Shown: positions 26,207-35,867, counted from the first letter of the stretch. The stretch: 64,000 bases of DNA from Bdellovibrionota bacterium (GCA_963170155.1 CAUJGP010000024.1:372001-436000), one strand, 5' to 3'. Numbers and translations: made by a program. Notes: a model not told the origin generated them from the letters alone.

Positions 26207-27120
26207 GAAGAAAGAACTGCCCATTGGGATTTACCCAGAACAGCTCAAGAGTTGGTTTTCAAATCAGGTATTCCTTTTTAGTCATCCATTTAAGCCATTC
26301 TCCGGACATACATGAGCGACTTCAAAGTTGACCTGATTCTTCGTACTGATAGACATAATCCTCAGTACCACCATTATGGCCGCTCGAATGTGACTTCTAG
26401 CGAGCCTACCCCAGAGATCCTCATTCCATATTACCGGAACTTATCGATCTCAACCGCCCCACTTATCGGAGTGGTGGTTGGTTTTATCAATACAATGCAT
26501 TGTGTATGGTGAACAATTCATTGTATTGACTTGTGCAACCACTTTTACTGATGTCGGAGAACATCAATGACCCACAAGTGGTTCCGCGCTTTCATTCAAA
26601 CTCTCGTTCGGCATGTCATCCTTCCACTCTTAAAGAGGCTGCTGGTTGCGTGCATCCAGTCTTCTCCAGCAATTCTAGCCTTCGCTTGCGTTCAAAGCTC
26701 GGCCCTCTTCTTTGTCTCCCGCTTTTCGCTCTTAGCGTTCTTCGACTCATGAGCTTTTAAGGTTCGCTTGTGCTATAACCTGCCGACTTGCCAGAGGTTG
26801 GTACGAATTCAACCTCTTGTCGATCAGCTCCTACTAAAAACGTCACCGTTTCTAGTATTGATCCAGGCTTGGGTGGCAACTGGATAATTCCACCTCGTGG
26901 GCTTTTCACCCACTAGAGTTTCAAATAGCGTCGCTGCCATTGAACACAACTTTCATTAAAGCATAATATGTGCCATTCTCAAAAAAGCCGGAAGGCAGAT
27001 ATATTGAGCTTGAGGTGATAGATGAATGTTATTGCGAGTCGTTTTGACAAAACTCCATGACAAAGTGGCAGGTTGAGTTTTTCAAACTTCTAAACAAGAC
27101 CCACTCTTAGTGGGTTAGTG
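26207..27120. other. Non-coding block with a chain of local hairpins, candidate structured RNA
   Basis: About 900 bp that is GC-richer than its surroundings and has no credible gene; short open frames on both strands are low-complexity and mutually overlapping. It does contain a row of local inverted repeats: GTACTGA/TCAGTAC (26343-26368), GCTCG/CGAGC (26382-26405), GAGATC/GATCTC (26414-26451), CCACT/AGTGG inside AACC/GGTT (26452-26479), TCAATACAATG/CATTGTATTGA (26487-26529) with ATTGT/ACAAT inside, AACCACTT/AAGTGGTT (26537-26583) with GATGT/ACATC inside, TGCTGG/CCAGCA (26640-26671), CGAC+AGAGGTTG with CAACCTCT+GTCG (26784-26822), GTGGG/CCCAC (26897-26913) and ACCCACT/AGTGGGT (27099-27115). 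It does not match rRNA, tmRNA, RNase P, SRP or group II intron landmarks that I know. Confidence 0.4.
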
Positions 27121-27216
27121 GGTGGGTCATATAGAGATCTACTGCCTTACTCCAGAGGTTCATGTCCTGAGCCTCATTTTCATGAGGGGTGCGGGGGTTT
27201 TCATTAAGTAAATCTT

Positions 27217-27246
27217 CTGTTGCCAGAGTCTTTGCTGACGTGTTAC
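27217..27246 (+). promoter_or_regulatory. Possible promoter of the rpsB operon
   Basis: TTGCCA followed after 18 bases by TACAAA, about 125 bp before the rpsB start. The match to sigma-70 boxes is moderate, and other positions in this region remain possible. Confidence 0.25.
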
Positions 27247-27369
27247 AAAGCTCCTTCAACAATAACACACTTTTTTGCACATTCTGGTCCCTTTCCTTCA
27301 TTGAGAGAAGGGCTCAACCGATCTCGGTCCCTGCAAAAAAGGCGGTTTAACCAGAAGGAGATAGCTATA

Positions 27370-28311
27370 ATGGCTCAGGTTACAATGAAAGAAATGTTAG
27401 ACGCTGGCGTGCACTTTGGTCATCAGACACAACGCTGGAATCCAAAAATGAAGCCTTACGTTTATACAGCGCGTGGCGGAATCCATATTATTAACCTTCA
27501 GAAGTCAGTGGTTCGAGCAAATAAAGCTGCGGACTTTGTAAAGTCCATTGCCGCTGATGGCGGTAAGATGGTTTTTGTGGGAACAAAAAAACAGGCCATC
27601 GAACCTGTTCAAGAGGCTGCTCAAAAATCAGGCCAGTACTATGTGACAAAAAGATGGTTGGGTGGAACTCTGACTAATTTTGAGACGATTAAATCCAGCA
27701 TTGATCGCCTTAAAAAGATTGATCAAATGCGTGAAAAAGGAGAATTGGATTTTTTCACTAAAAAAGAACGTTCAGGGATTGAAAAAGAATACTTAAAGCT
27801 TTCCGAATACCTTAATGGAATTCGTGAGATGAAAGACACTCCAAAGGTTCTTTTTGTCGTTGATCTTGTTAAAGAACATATTGCCGTTGCTGAGGCCAAG
27901 AGATTGGGAATTCCTGTTGTAGGGATTGCGGATACTAATTGTAATCCTGAAATCATTGATTACCCAATCCCAGGCAATGATGATGCAATTCGTTCTATTA
28001 AGCTTTTTTCTAATCTTATTGCTGATGCATATTTAGAAGGTGCAAAAGAGTACGAAGCGAAGTTACGAACTCAAACAGACAAGGCTTCTGATGTAAAAGC
28101 TGAAGAAAAAGAAGCGGCTGTTGAGAAGCGAAAAGCCCGTCCAGGATCTAAAAAAGAAAAAGAAGAAAAACCAACATCATCTGGTCCTCAAGTTGTCAAA
28201 GTTCAAAAGCAAAGAAAACTAGTGGCAGCAGGGTTAGCTGAAAAAATTGAAATTGAAGCGGAGTTGGAAGGTTCAGAGGGAGTTATTGAAACGACTGAAA
28301 CCCCTGAGTAG
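27370..28311 (+). CDS. rpsB: 30S ribosomal protein S2
   Basis: Small-subunit ribosomal protein needed for assembly of the 30S head/platform with S1. The start ATG 27370 follows AGAAGGAGATAG. The opening [20 protein letters not shown] and the stretch [18 protein letters not shown] are diagnostic, as is [15 protein letters not shown]. The protein is 313 residues, longer than the usual 230-260, because of a Lys/Glu-rich tail of about 70 residues ([18 protein letters not shown] and beyond) after the conserved domain. First gene of a ten-gene collinear operon, followed by tsf as in most bacteria. Confidence 0.97.
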   Translation: MAQVTMKEMLDAGVHFGHQTQRWNPKMKPYVYTARGGIHIINLQKSVVRANKAADFVKSIAADGGKMVFVGTKKQAIEPVQEAAQKSGQYYVTKRWLGGTLTNFETIKSSIDRLKKIDQMREKGELDFFTKKERSGIEKEYLKLSEYLNGIREMKDTPKVLFVVDLVKEHIAVAEAKRLGIPVVGIADTNCNPEIIDYPIPGNDDAIRSIKLFSNLIADAYLEGAKEYEAKLRTQTDKASDVKAEEKEAAVEKRKARPGSKKEKEEKPTSSGPQVVKVQKQRKLVAAGLAEKIEIEAELEGSEGVIETTETPE

Positions 28312-28384
28312 TTTTTTCGTTATCGAAACGGCCTTTGACTGAATAATTTGTTGAAATTAATTTTTTAAAATAGTGGGAGAAGAT

Positions 28385-29332
28385 ATGTCCATAACCGCTA
28401 CGATGGTAAAAGAATTGCGCGAAAAAACAAGCGCTGGAATGCTTGATTGTAAAAGAGCTTTGGAAGAGACCAAAGGTGATTTTGAGGCTGCTGTTGATTG
28501 GTTGAGAAAAAAAGGCCTTTCTGCCGCCGCTAAGAAAGCAGATCGTTTAGCGAGTGAGGGTTTGGTTCAGGTTTATAAATCAACAGATGGTAAAGTTGCG
28601 GTTGCTGTAGAGGTTAACTCTGAAACAGACTTTGTGGCACGCAACGATGGATTTAAGAAGTTTGTTGGTGAAGTTGCTCAGCAAGCAGCAACAAAAGGTA
28701 ATTTGGGCATTCATGAGCCGGCAACTGAGCTCTTGGATACTCCCTATATTCATAATTCTTCAATTAATTTAGCAGAGCATTTAAAACAAGCGATTGCGAC
28801 TATTGGTGAAAATTTAGTAGTTCGTCGTTATGCTAAGTTAACAGCAGACCGTTCTTTGGTTCATACATATCTTCATGGTGAAGGCAAAATTGGCGTGTTG
28901 ATTGATGTGGGAGCCGAACAAGAGGCTGCTTTAAGTCATGAAGCTTTCAAAACTTTTGCCAACGATGTTTGTCTTCACATCGCTGCGATGAACCCAATGG
29001 CAATTTCAGATGCTGAAATTCCTGCTGATGCAAAAGCTCGTGAAAGAGATGTTTTGCTTGGTAAGGCGAAAGAACAAGGTAAAAAGCCTGAAATGATTGA
29101 AAAAATTGTTGATGGTCAGATTAGAAAGTGGTTAGCCGAGAATTGCCTTTTAGATCAAGCCTTTGTCAAAAACCCTGATCTTACTGTAGCGGCTTATCAA
29201 AAACAAATATCATCAACAGTTGGTAGCCCTATTGTGATCAAGAAGTTTGTTCGATTTGAGTTAGGTGCTGGTTTACAGAAGAAACAAGAGAATTTCGCAG
29301 AAGAAGTTGCTGCGCAGATGAAGGGACATTAA
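28385..29332 (+). CDS. tsf: Elongation factor Ts
   Basis: Guanine-nucleotide exchange factor that regenerates EF-Tu-GTP in the cytoplasm. ATG 28385 has GGGAGAAG directly upstream. The N-terminal helix domain ([20 protein letters not shown]) and the core motif [10 protein letters not shown] are diagnostic. At 315 residues it has the long, two-subdomain form with the coiled-coil hairpin (E. coli has 283). It follows rpsB by 73 bp and precedes pyrH by 2 bp. Confidence 0.97.
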   Translation: MSITATMVKELREKTSAGMLDCKRALEETKGDFEAAVDWLRKKGLSAAAKKADRLASEGLVQVYKSTDGKVAVAVEVNSETDFVARNDGFKKFVGEVAQQAATKGNLGIHEPATELLDTPYIHNSSINLAEHLKQAIATIGENLVVRRYAKLTADRSLVHTYLHGEGKIGVLIDVGAEQEAALSHEAFKTFANDVCLHIAAMNPMAISDAEIPADAKARERDVLLGKAKEQGKKPEMIEKIVDGQIRKWLAENCLLDQAFVKNPDLTVAAYQKQISSTVGSPIVIKKFVRFELGAGLQKKQENFAEEVAAQMKGH

Positions 29333-29334
29333 TT

Positions 29335-30048
29335 TTGGGGAGCTCTGCTTTTAAAAGAATTCTTCTCAAGCTCAGTGGCGAGGCTCTTGCGGGTAAGCAA
29401 GGTCATGGAATCAATACTGAAATTATAAAGCGAGTGGCTCGAGATATTGCAGAAGCTCATCAAGGTGGAACAGAGATTGGGATTGTGATTGGTGGTGGTA
29501 ATATCTTTAGGGGTATTGCCGCTTCCGCAGGTGGAATGGATCGTGCGAGCTCTGATTATATGGGTATGTTAGCAACATGTATTAATGCTCTTGCTCTTCA
29601 AGACGCTTTAGAAAAAGAAGGTGTCCCTACGCGAGTTCAATCAGCCATTGAAATGGCTGAAATTGCTGAGCCCTATATTCGTCGAAAGGCCATTCGTCAT
29701 CTTGAGAAGGGTCGAGTTGTAATCTTTGCCGCAGGAACAGGGAATCCTTATTTTACTACAGATACTGCGGCCGCTTTAAGGGCTGCTGAAATTGGAGCCG
29801 AAGTGATTATGAAGGCAACCAAAGTAAATGGAATTTATGATCGGGATCCTGCTCAGCACTCAGATGCAGTAATGTATGGTGAACTCACTTATATTGAGGT
29901 TCTTAATAAAGGTTTAAAAGTCATGGATTCTACAGCGGTTAGCCTCTGTATGGATAACAAACTTCCTATTTTAACTTTTAACTTAATGACTAGTGGAAAT
30001 ATCCTGAAAGCGACAAAAGGAGAATCCATTGGAACTTTAGTGCGCTAG
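29335..30048 (+). CDS. pyrH: Uridylate kinase (UMP kinase)
   Basis: Converts UMP + ATP to UDP + ADP, feeding pyrimidine nucleotide and UDP-sugar synthesis. 237 residues as usual for the hexameric bacterial enzyme. Seen: [14 protein letters not shown] at the N-terminus (phosphate-binding Lys and SGE), [11 protein letters not shown], the substrate loop [14 protein letters not shown], and [13 protein letters not shown]. It uses TTG as start, with AAGGGA 8 bp upstream inside the end of tsf; this weaker start may set its level relative to tsf. Only 11 bp separate it from frr. Confidence 0.96.
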   Translation: MGSSAFKRILLKLSGEALAGKQGHGINTEIIKRVARDIAEAHQGGTEIGIVIGGGNIFRGIAASAGGMDRASSDYMGMLATCINALALQDALEKEGVPTRVQSAIEMAEIAEPYIRRKAIRHLEKGRVVIFAAGTGNPYFTTDTAAALRAAEIGAEVIMKATKVNGIYDRDPAQHSDAVMYGELTYIEVLNKGLKVMDSTAVSLCMDNKLPILTFNLMTSGNILKATKGESIGTLVR

Positions 30049-30059
30049 AGGAGGAAACG

Positions 30060-30617
30060 ATGTTAGCAACTTTAAAAACTGAAGCTCAAGAAAAAATGGA
30101 AAAAACAATTGTAGCTTTAAGCTCAGAGTTACAGAAAATCAGAACAGGTCGAGCGCAGGTTTCTATGCTTGATTCCGTTAAAGTGAATTATTATGGCACG
30201 CTTTCACCTTTATCTCAGGTTGCGGCCATTTCAACTCCAGATGCAAAATCATTTTTAATTGCTCCTTGGGAAGTTTCCATTGTGAAAGAAATCGAATCTG
30301 CAATTGTTAAAAGTGATCTAGGTATGGCTCCAATGAGTGATGGTAAAGTGATTCGATTGAAAGTCCCTGACTTAACGGAAGAACGACGTAAAGATTTGGT
30401 CAAACAGACTAAGAAAATTGTTGAAGATGCAAAAGTAGCGATTCGGATGGCTCGTCGGGATGCCAATGAAATAAGTAAAAAGGCCCTTAAGGATAAAACA
30501 ATCAGTGAGGATGAGAATAAAAAATCTGAAGCTGAGATTCAAAAACTAACAGATGATTACATTAAAAAAGTAGATGCTATTGCGGATGAAAAAGAAAAAA
30601 GCATCATGACCATATAA
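30060..30617 (+). CDS. frr: Ribosome recycling factor
   Basis: Acts with EF-G to split post-termination ribosomes. 185 residues, the standard length. LQKIRTGRAQVSMLD (start of the first long helix and its turn), the beta domain PDAKSFLIAPW and the C-terminal helix VKQTKKIVEDAKVAIR with MARRDAN are all conserved family segments. An AGGAGG site lies 4 bp before the ATG. Sits between pyrH and uppS in the operon. Confidence 0.97.
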   Translation: MLATLKTEAQEKMEKTIVALSSELQKIRTGRAQVSMLDSVKVNYYGTLSPLSQVAAISTPDAKSFLIAPWEVSIVKEIESAIVKSDLGMAPMSDGKVIRLKVPDLTEERRKDLVKQTKKIVEDAKVAIRMARRDANEISKKALKDKTISEDENKKSEAEIQKLTDDYIKKVDAIADEKEKSIMTI

Positions 30618-30632
30618 CAAAGAGTTGCGCCC

Positions 30633-31496
30633 TTGCTGAATCATATTGCGATTATTATGGATGGAAATGGACGGTGGGCAAGCGAGCGGAATCGTCCCCG
30701 AGTCTTTGGGCACATCAAGGGTGCTCGAGTTGCAAAAAAAGTGATAACTCAAGCTGTACAATTAGGAGTTAAGAATTTAACTCTTTATGCTTTTTCCACG
30801 GAAAATTGGAATAGACCTCCTGATGAAGTTCGCTTTTTGATTCAACTTCTTCAGCGTTATCTAGCACGCGAAAGGCATCATCTCTTTGAACAGAAGATTC
30901 GATTTAATGTTATTGGTGAATATCATCAATTTCCTTCTGTTGTTGTGGAAGAGATTGAAAAAACAGTAGAGCAAACAAAAAATAACACGGGATTAAACCT
31001 GAACTTCGCACTGAATTATGGTGGTCGGCAAGAGTTGGTTTTTGTCATGCGAGAGTTATCAAAGCAAGTTCTGCAAGGACAACTTGCTCCAGAAAATATT
31101 ACGGAAGCTTTGGTTTCATCAGAGTTAGAGAAACGATCCGTTGGAGAGCCTGACCTGTTGATACGTACTAGTGGTGAGTTGCGCCTTTCTAATTTTTTGA
31201 TTTGGCAATCCACCTATTCAGAATTGTACTTTACGCCGGTATTGTGGCCGGATTTCAATGAAGCTGAATTGTTAAAGGCCATTGAGGCTTATCAAAAGAG
31301 GGAAAGACGATTTGGGCTTACATCGATACAGCTTGAGATGATATCTAAGAATAAAAAAAATTTAAATTCAACATCATTAAAAAACCAGATTGCTTCATTA
31401 AACGACGAGTCTTCCTCCTCTGAAGTTTTTCAAAATCAAACTGAAATTTATAATTATCCACAGGGGAATTTTTTGTCTCAGGGTGGCTTAAAGTGA
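30633..31496 (+). CDS. uppS: Undecaprenyl diphosphate synthase (cis-prenyltransferase)
   Basis: Makes the C55 lipid carrier for peptidoglycan and surface polysaccharide from FPP and IPP at the inner membrane. Motifs: IAIIMDGNGRWA (catalytic Asp), GHIKGA, TLYAFSTENWNRP, LNFALNYGGRQE and RTSGELRLSNFLIWQSTYSELYF's first half, ending with FTPVLWPDF. TTG start. After the conserved part (about residue 235) there is an extra tail of about 50 Ser/Asn-rich residues with no counterpart in typical UppS. The stop overlaps the cdsA start by 4 bp. Confidence 0.96.
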   Translation: MLNHIAIIMDGNGRWASERNRPRVFGHIKGARVAKKVITQAVQLGVKNLTLYAFSTENWNRPPDEVRFLIQLLQRYLARERHHLFEQKIRFNVIGEYHQFPSVVVEEIEKTVEQTKNNTGLNLNFALNYGGRQELVFVMRELSKQVLQGQLAPENITEALVSSELEKRSVGEPDLLIRTSGELRLSNFLIWQSTYSELYFTPVLWPDFNEAELLKAIEAYQKRERRFGLTSIQLEMISKNKKNLNSTSLKNQIASLNDESSSSEVFQNQTEIYNYPQGNFLSQGGLK

Positions 31497-32329
31497 ATTC
31501 TGAAAAAATCAAAAATCTTGGCATCAGAACGGCTTCTGCCTTGATCGCTGCGGCTCTTATGGGCTTAACCTATTTATTCTTTGAACTCGCTGGCATAGTG
31601 ATTTTAGCAATGATTTTGGAGATATTGGTTATCAAGGAAGGTCTTAATTTGATGGACTGGGCCTCGGTCAATAAGAAGGTTAAGTTCTTCTATGGATTTT
31701 TCTTTTACTTAATATTTCTTTTGATCTTATTCGGAGAAGCTTATCGACTTCAGATTTTGACTTTTGCCATTGTTTTTTGTTTAGCTCTTTCTATTCATTT
31801 AAAGGTTCAAGATTTTTCGTTGAAGACGTTGCAGAACGCGCAAGGTGGTTTGTTGGTGGGAATGATTTATCTTTCATTCTTTCCAGCTTTATTGGTTGAT
31901 TTGCTTTTTAAATACCAAGGGGCCGTTTGGTTTATGTCGTTATTGGTAATGGTTTTTGCGGGTGACATTGGTGCTTATTCGTTTGGTATTACGATGGGAA
32001 AGCGGCACGTTCTTCCACAGATTTCTCCTAAGAAGACGTGGGAAGGGGCTATTGGTGGATTTTTAGCGACCTTGTTAAGTGCTTTGATTCTTCATTGGAT
32101 TTTAGAGCTTAGAATTCCGCTTTTTGGATGGCTTTGTATGGCCGGTTTGATTTCAATTTCAGCTCAGACAGGCGATTTTTTTGAGTCTCTCTTAAAACGA
32201 GTGATTAATGTAAAAGACTCCGGTAAAATTATGCCTGGACATGGTGGTTTATTAGATCGAATTGATGGTGTTTTGTTTGCTGCACCCATTATGTCAGTAT
32301 CTTTAAGTTATTTTAATCGATGGATTTAA
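31493..32329 (+). CDS. cdsA: Phosphatidate cytidylyltransferase (CDP-diglyceride synthase)
   Basis: Integral inner-membrane enzyme: CTP + phosphatidate to CDP-diacylglycerol, precursor of all phospholipids. About eight membrane segments. The family signature is complete near residues 235-262: SLLKRVINVKDSGKIMPGHG followed by GLLDRID; SPKKTWEGAIGG lies upstream. GTG start overlapping the uppS stop (GTGA), so the two are translationally coupled. The order uppS-cdsA is conserved in many bacteria. Confidence 0.95.
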   Translation: MNSEKIKNLGIRTASALIAAALMGLTYLFFELAGIVILAMILEILVIKEGLNLMDWASVNKKVKFFYGFFFYLIFLLILFGEAYRLQILTFAIVFCLALSIHLKVQDFSLKTLQNAQGGLLVGMIYLSFFPALLVDLLFKYQGAVWFMSLLVMVFAGDIGAYSFGITMGKRHVLPQISPKKTWEGAIGGFLATLLSALILHWILELRIPLFGWLCMAGLISISAQTGDFFESLLKRVINVKDSGKIMPGHGGLLDRIDGVLFAAPIMSVSLSYFNRWI

Positions 32330-32330
32330 T

Positions 32331-34046
32331 TTGGCATTCAGACAGACAATAAAAATCTCAACATCGCTATTTATCGAAAATCTCAAAGAGCAAGGGGCTC
32401 TGGTTTTTTTATCCGCCACCCTTTTGGTTTTATCAGATTTCATTGCTATTCATTGGATGGGTTTAGCTGAAAAATTTCCACGTCCCCTCTGGGGTCATTG
32501 GTTCCAGGCAGTGTTTTTTTGTTATCTGTTAAATCTATGTTTTTCTAAACGAGCTTTTTTCATTTGGATTCGAGTTTTATTTATTTTTTCTTTTTTGCAG
32601 TGGTTGTGTCTTTCTTACTACGGTAGTTATCTGTCTCCTATGATGATATATCTTTTCTTTCGTGATTTTGCAGAGGTCCTCGAATCCTCTAAAGGAGCTG
32701 GGTCACAAATTATCAAGCCTCTTATTATGGGAACGAGTGGAATGTTTTTGATATGGATTTTGGCTAAACTTCCATTGAGTTTGAGATCGCCATCTTCAAT
32801 ATTTCCAAGTCTTAGATCTCAGCAGTTTTTGCGGTATTTTATTTTCTTTGTTGTGTTATACCCAGTGCCAAGAACCTTTTTTACAGGTCATACCTTTGGA
32901 AAACAAGCTAAGGTGCAAGAGCTTTCCTTGGTTAATTTTTATGGAGCTCTTTCTTATTTTACTGGACGCATTTTACCTGCAAAAGCAAATGCAATCCTGC
33001 AAACTTCTTCTGGAAGCAGGATTACTGACGGCACTGAAAAGCGGGAGGCTCTTAAGCTAGTGGATGCTCATCCGCGCAGGCATGTCGTGTTTATTTTAGG
33101 TGAATCCCTTGGGTTTCGACACTTACAACTTTATGGGTATTCGATCGAGACAACGCCATATTTAACTTCTTGGTATCAACAAAATAAATTGATGTTGCGA
33201 AGGGGCGTTTCGGGAGGGGTTTCTACAGATGTGAGCATTCCAATGTTGATTCATGCCACTTCAGGGATGAATGCGGCTTCTCATGTTGCTTCTCAAGATC
33301 GGTGTCTCTTTAAATTAGCGAAAGAAAATGGCTTTCAGACCGCTTTTATTAGTGTTCAAAATCAAGAGAATTTACAACATATTACCAATTTTTTTTGTAA
33401 TACTTATTTAGATTATTTTAAAGTGGGTGATAATGCTCGAGCTGTGAATGGAGAGCCAACAGCGCTCGATGGGGAACTTTTAAGTGAGATTCAGGCCCTT
33501 TCGTGGAAAAACCCTCAGTTTGTGATTTTGCATCAGCGAGGGTCCCATTCCCCATACGAGATGAGATATCCACCAGAAATGACGCTGAGGCCTATTCAAC
33601 CTTCAGATTCATGGGAAAGTAAATTGGTGAAGCATTATGACAATAGTGTTTACTATACGGATCAAAATCTTATTAGCATTGTAGATTGGATTCGAGCTCA
33701 CAGTGAACTACCTACTGAAGTGATTTTTACATCAGATCATGGAGAAGCACTTGGAGAAGACCAACAGTGGGGGCATGTCATTTTGCATCCGGTTGCTGCG
33801 GAAGTCCCTGTTATTTATTTTCCCGAAGAGGAAGCCTTTAAAACCGCCTTTTCTCAGCAAAAAGAGTGGGTGTCACATGAGTTTGTCAGTTCATTTTTAA
33901 TTCATTTGCTAGGCTATAGCCTTGAGTTGGGTTCTGAGAATCGAATGAACCAAAACTACTTTGTCCTGGGGGCGGATTTAGATGGCCTTGGGGGATTTAT
34001 GAAAGTGACTCCACAGGGAACGGAACTCATTCGAGTTTCCGAATAA
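32331..34046 (+). CDS. EptA-like phosphoethanolamine transferase (sulfatase fold)
   Basis: 571 residues: about five N-terminal membrane helices, then a periplasmic alkaline-phosphatase/sulfatase domain from about residue 245. The metal- and nucleophile-site pattern is visible: VFILGESLGFRHLQLYGY followed by TTPYL, then GGVSTDVSIPML (the Thr/Ser nucleophile region) and VIFTSDHGEALGED followed by WGHV. This fits enzymes that transfer phosphoethanolamine from PE to lipid A or to surface glycans (EptA/EptB/EptC/CptA). The exact acceptor is unknown. TTG start 1 bp after cdsA. It lies between cdsA and rseP, a slot that often holds dxr in other bacteria. Confidence 0.82.
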   Translation: MAFRQTIKISTSLFIENLKEQGALVFLSATLLVLSDFIAIHWMGLAEKFPRPLWGHWFQAVFFCYLLNLCFSKRAFFIWIRVLFIFSFLQWLCLSYYGSYLSPMMIYLFFRDFAEVLESSKGAGSQIIKPLIMGTSGMFLIWILAKLPLSLRSPSSIFPSLRSQQFLRYFIFFVVLYPVPRTFFTGHTFGKQAKVQELSLVNFYGALSYFTGRILPAKANAILQTSSGSRITDGTEKREALKLVDAHPRRHVVFILGESLGFRHLQLYGYSIETTPYLTSWYQQNKLMLRRGVSGGVSTDVSIPMLIHATSGMNAASHVASQDRCLFKLAKENGFQTAFISVQNQENLQHITNFFCNTYLDYFKVGDNARAVNGEPTALDGELLSEIQALSWKNPQFVILHQRGSHSPYEMRYPPEMTLRPIQPSDSWESKLVKHYDNSVYYTDQNLISIVDWIRAHSELPTEVIFTSDHGEALGEDQQWGHVILHPVAAEVPVIYFPEEEAFKTAFSQQKEWVSHEFVSSFLIHLLGYSLELGSENRMNQNYFVLGADLDGLGGFMKVTPQGTELIRVSE

Positions 34047-34113
34047 AAATCATATTAATTTTGTTTATGGCTAAAGCAGATTGAATTGTTGCAAAAAATT
34101 CCCTCAGTCTATA

Positions 34114-34170
34114 CAATACAAATGAGATGATTTCATTTTACGAATACCAATTTCAGGTCATCTTGTATTG
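34114..34170 (+). promoter_or_regulatory. Hairpin in the leader of rseP
   Basis: CAATACAA plus AGATGA (34114-34130, three bases bulged) pairs with TCATCT plus TGTATTG (34158-34170). It ends 20 bp before the rseP ATG, just ahead of its ribosome binding site, and could affect read-through or translation of the second half of the operon. Confidence 0.4.
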
Positions 34171-34190
34171 GTGTTGTGAGGGGACTTATT

Positions 34191-35867
34191 ATGGATATGA
34201 TTTTAAATTGGTTACAAGTAGGGGCAGGCTGGATACTTCCCTTTGTTATTTTGATCAGCTTAACTGTTTTTATTCATGAACTAGGTCATTTTTTAGTGGC
34301 TAAGTACTTTGGTGTGCGAGTTGAGGTTTTTAGCATTGGTATTGGGAAAAAAATATGGAAGCGCAAATGGGGAGAGACTGAATACGCTTTGAGCCTGCTA
34401 CCCATTGGCGGTTATGTGAAGATGTTTGGAGATGTGATGGGGGAGGATATTGATCCTGCACAGAAGCAGTTCTCCTTTGTTCATAAACCTGTGCTTCAGC
34501 GAATTGCTGTGGTTTTGGCAGGTCCTTTAATGAATCTTCTGTTCGCTATCGTTCTTTTTATTTTCATAGCTATGGGTGGAGAAGACCAAAAAGCCCCGAT
34601 CATTGGTGATATCGCTGATTCTTCAGAGGCTTATGCTCTGGGTTTTCGAAGTGGAGATATGGTTGTATCAGTTTCAAAGGATGCAAATTCCCTTGAAAAT
34701 GTAAAGACATGGAATGAGCTGCAACGGTTTTTGAATGGATCCATAGGCCAAGAGGTTTTATTTAAATTAAAACGATTGGATCAAAGTGAGCAGACAGTAA
34801 AAATGATTCCACAAGAAATGCCTGATCATGGTTTACTGAGCCTGAGTAAAACAATGGGAAGCGTTCCGGGGTTCACGAATTTAGCTTCAGGGCCAGTGAT
34901 TGGTATTAAAGCTAATAATTCCTGGGCCTACCAAATGGGTTTAAGAACAGGTGATTTCATTACTAAAGTAAATGGCAAAGACGTGAAGTATTGGCGACAA
35001 GTGCAAGATCAAATGCTTCATACAGAAGTTCCTTATCAATTGGAAGTTTTGAGGACGGATATTGCTGCCGACAAATTTGAGAAGGTGCAGTTAGATATCA
35101 ATGTGAAACCTACAGGAGCTGATTTTTTATCGTTAGGTATTGAAAAAGGGGAGCTTTATCTAGCTAGGGTTATGCCAGGGACTCCAGCCGAGCAAGCAGG
35201 TTTAATGGCTGGAGATCGGCTGCTAGAATTACAAGGACAAACAATTACAAATTGGGAAATTATTCAAAATACAGTCAAAAACTATAAGAAAGAAGATTCT
35301 GGATTGCATTTTAAAGTGCTTCGTGAAGGAGAGGTAAAATCACTGACAATTATACCAGTAATGACTTCAACAACGAGTTCACAAGGTTTGAGAGAAGATC
35401 GTTACACCATTGGAATCATACCGTGGTTATCCCCAAGTGTTCCAGAGATGACGACGATTCAATATGGTTTTTCTGTCGCAGCTCTTCAAAGGGGTATTGA
35501 AAGAACATGGGAAGTCACAGCCATGACTGTACTAAGCATTAAAAAATTATTTAGTGCAGAAATTTCCCCTAAGAATATCAGTGGCATTATTTCTATCGGA
35601 CAGGTTGCAAGTGAAACATTCAAAATTGGTTGGGGTCAATTTTTTAGCATGATGAGTGTTATCTCTATTAATTTATTCATCCTTAATTTATTGCCAATTC
35701 CGGTTTTAGATGGTGGCCACATGGTCTTTTATACTATCGAGCTAGTAAAAGGTTCTCCCTTAAGTCTAAGAAAAATTGAATTGGCTCAAAGATTTGGGAT
35801 TGTCGTTCTTATGAGTCTAATGGTATTTGCTTTATTCAATGATTTTTCAAGAGTCTTCGGACATTAA
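34191..35867 (+). CDS. rseP: Site-2 intramembrane metalloprotease RseP, with three PDZ domains
   Basis: Zinc protease of the inner membrane that cuts anti-sigma factors and leftover signal peptides. The zinc site HExxH is in FIHELGHFLVAKYFGV; the second metal ligand region is LLPIPVLDGGHMVFY near the C-terminus. Between the first helices and the last there are three PDZ-like repeats (about residues 125-215, 220-315 and 320-400), seen by AYALGFRSGDMV, AYQMGLRTGDFI and AEQAGLMAGDRL. E. coli RseP has two, and at 558 residues this protein is about 100 longer. ATG 34191 follows GAGGGGAC. Confidence 0.93.
   Translation: MDMILNWLQVGAGWILPFVILISLTVFIHELGHFLVAKYFGVRVEVFSIGIGKKIWKRKWGETEYALSLLPIGGYVKMFGDVMGEDIDPAQKQFSFVHKPVLQRIAVVLAGPLMNLLFAIVLFIFIAMGGEDQKAPIIGDIADSSEAYALGFRSGDMVVSVSKDANSLENVKTWNELQRFLNGSIGQEVLFKLKRLDQSEQTVKMIPQEMPDHGLLSLSKTMGSVPGFTNLASGPVIGIKANNSWAYQMGLRTGDFITKVNGKDVKYWRQVQDQMLHTEVPYQLEVLRTDIAADKFEKVQLDINVKPTGADFLSLGIEKGELYLARVMPGTPAEQAGLMAGDRLLELQGQTITNWEIIQNTVKNYKKEDSGLHFKVLREGEVKSLTIIPVMTSTTSSQGLREDRYTIGIIPWLSPSVPEMTTIQYGFSVAALQRGIERTWEVTAMTVLSIKKLFSAEISPKNISGIISIGQVASETFKIGWGQFFSMMSVISINLFILNLLPIPVLDGGHMVFYTIELVKGSPLSLRKIELAQRFGIVVLMSLMVFALFNDFSRVFGH

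Noticed and set aside
26312-26760. Plus-strand open frames of 61-75 codons in the block upstream of rpsB
   Set aside because: Low-complexity Leu/Ser-rich products, overlapping frames, no ribosome binding sites, and they run through perfect hairpins; more likely by-products of structured DNA.
26975-27000. GCCGGAAGGCAG resembling the loop of SRP RNA
   Set aside because: Only the CCGGAAGG core fits; the asymmetric loop and the flanking GCAGCC pairing of SRP RNA are missing.
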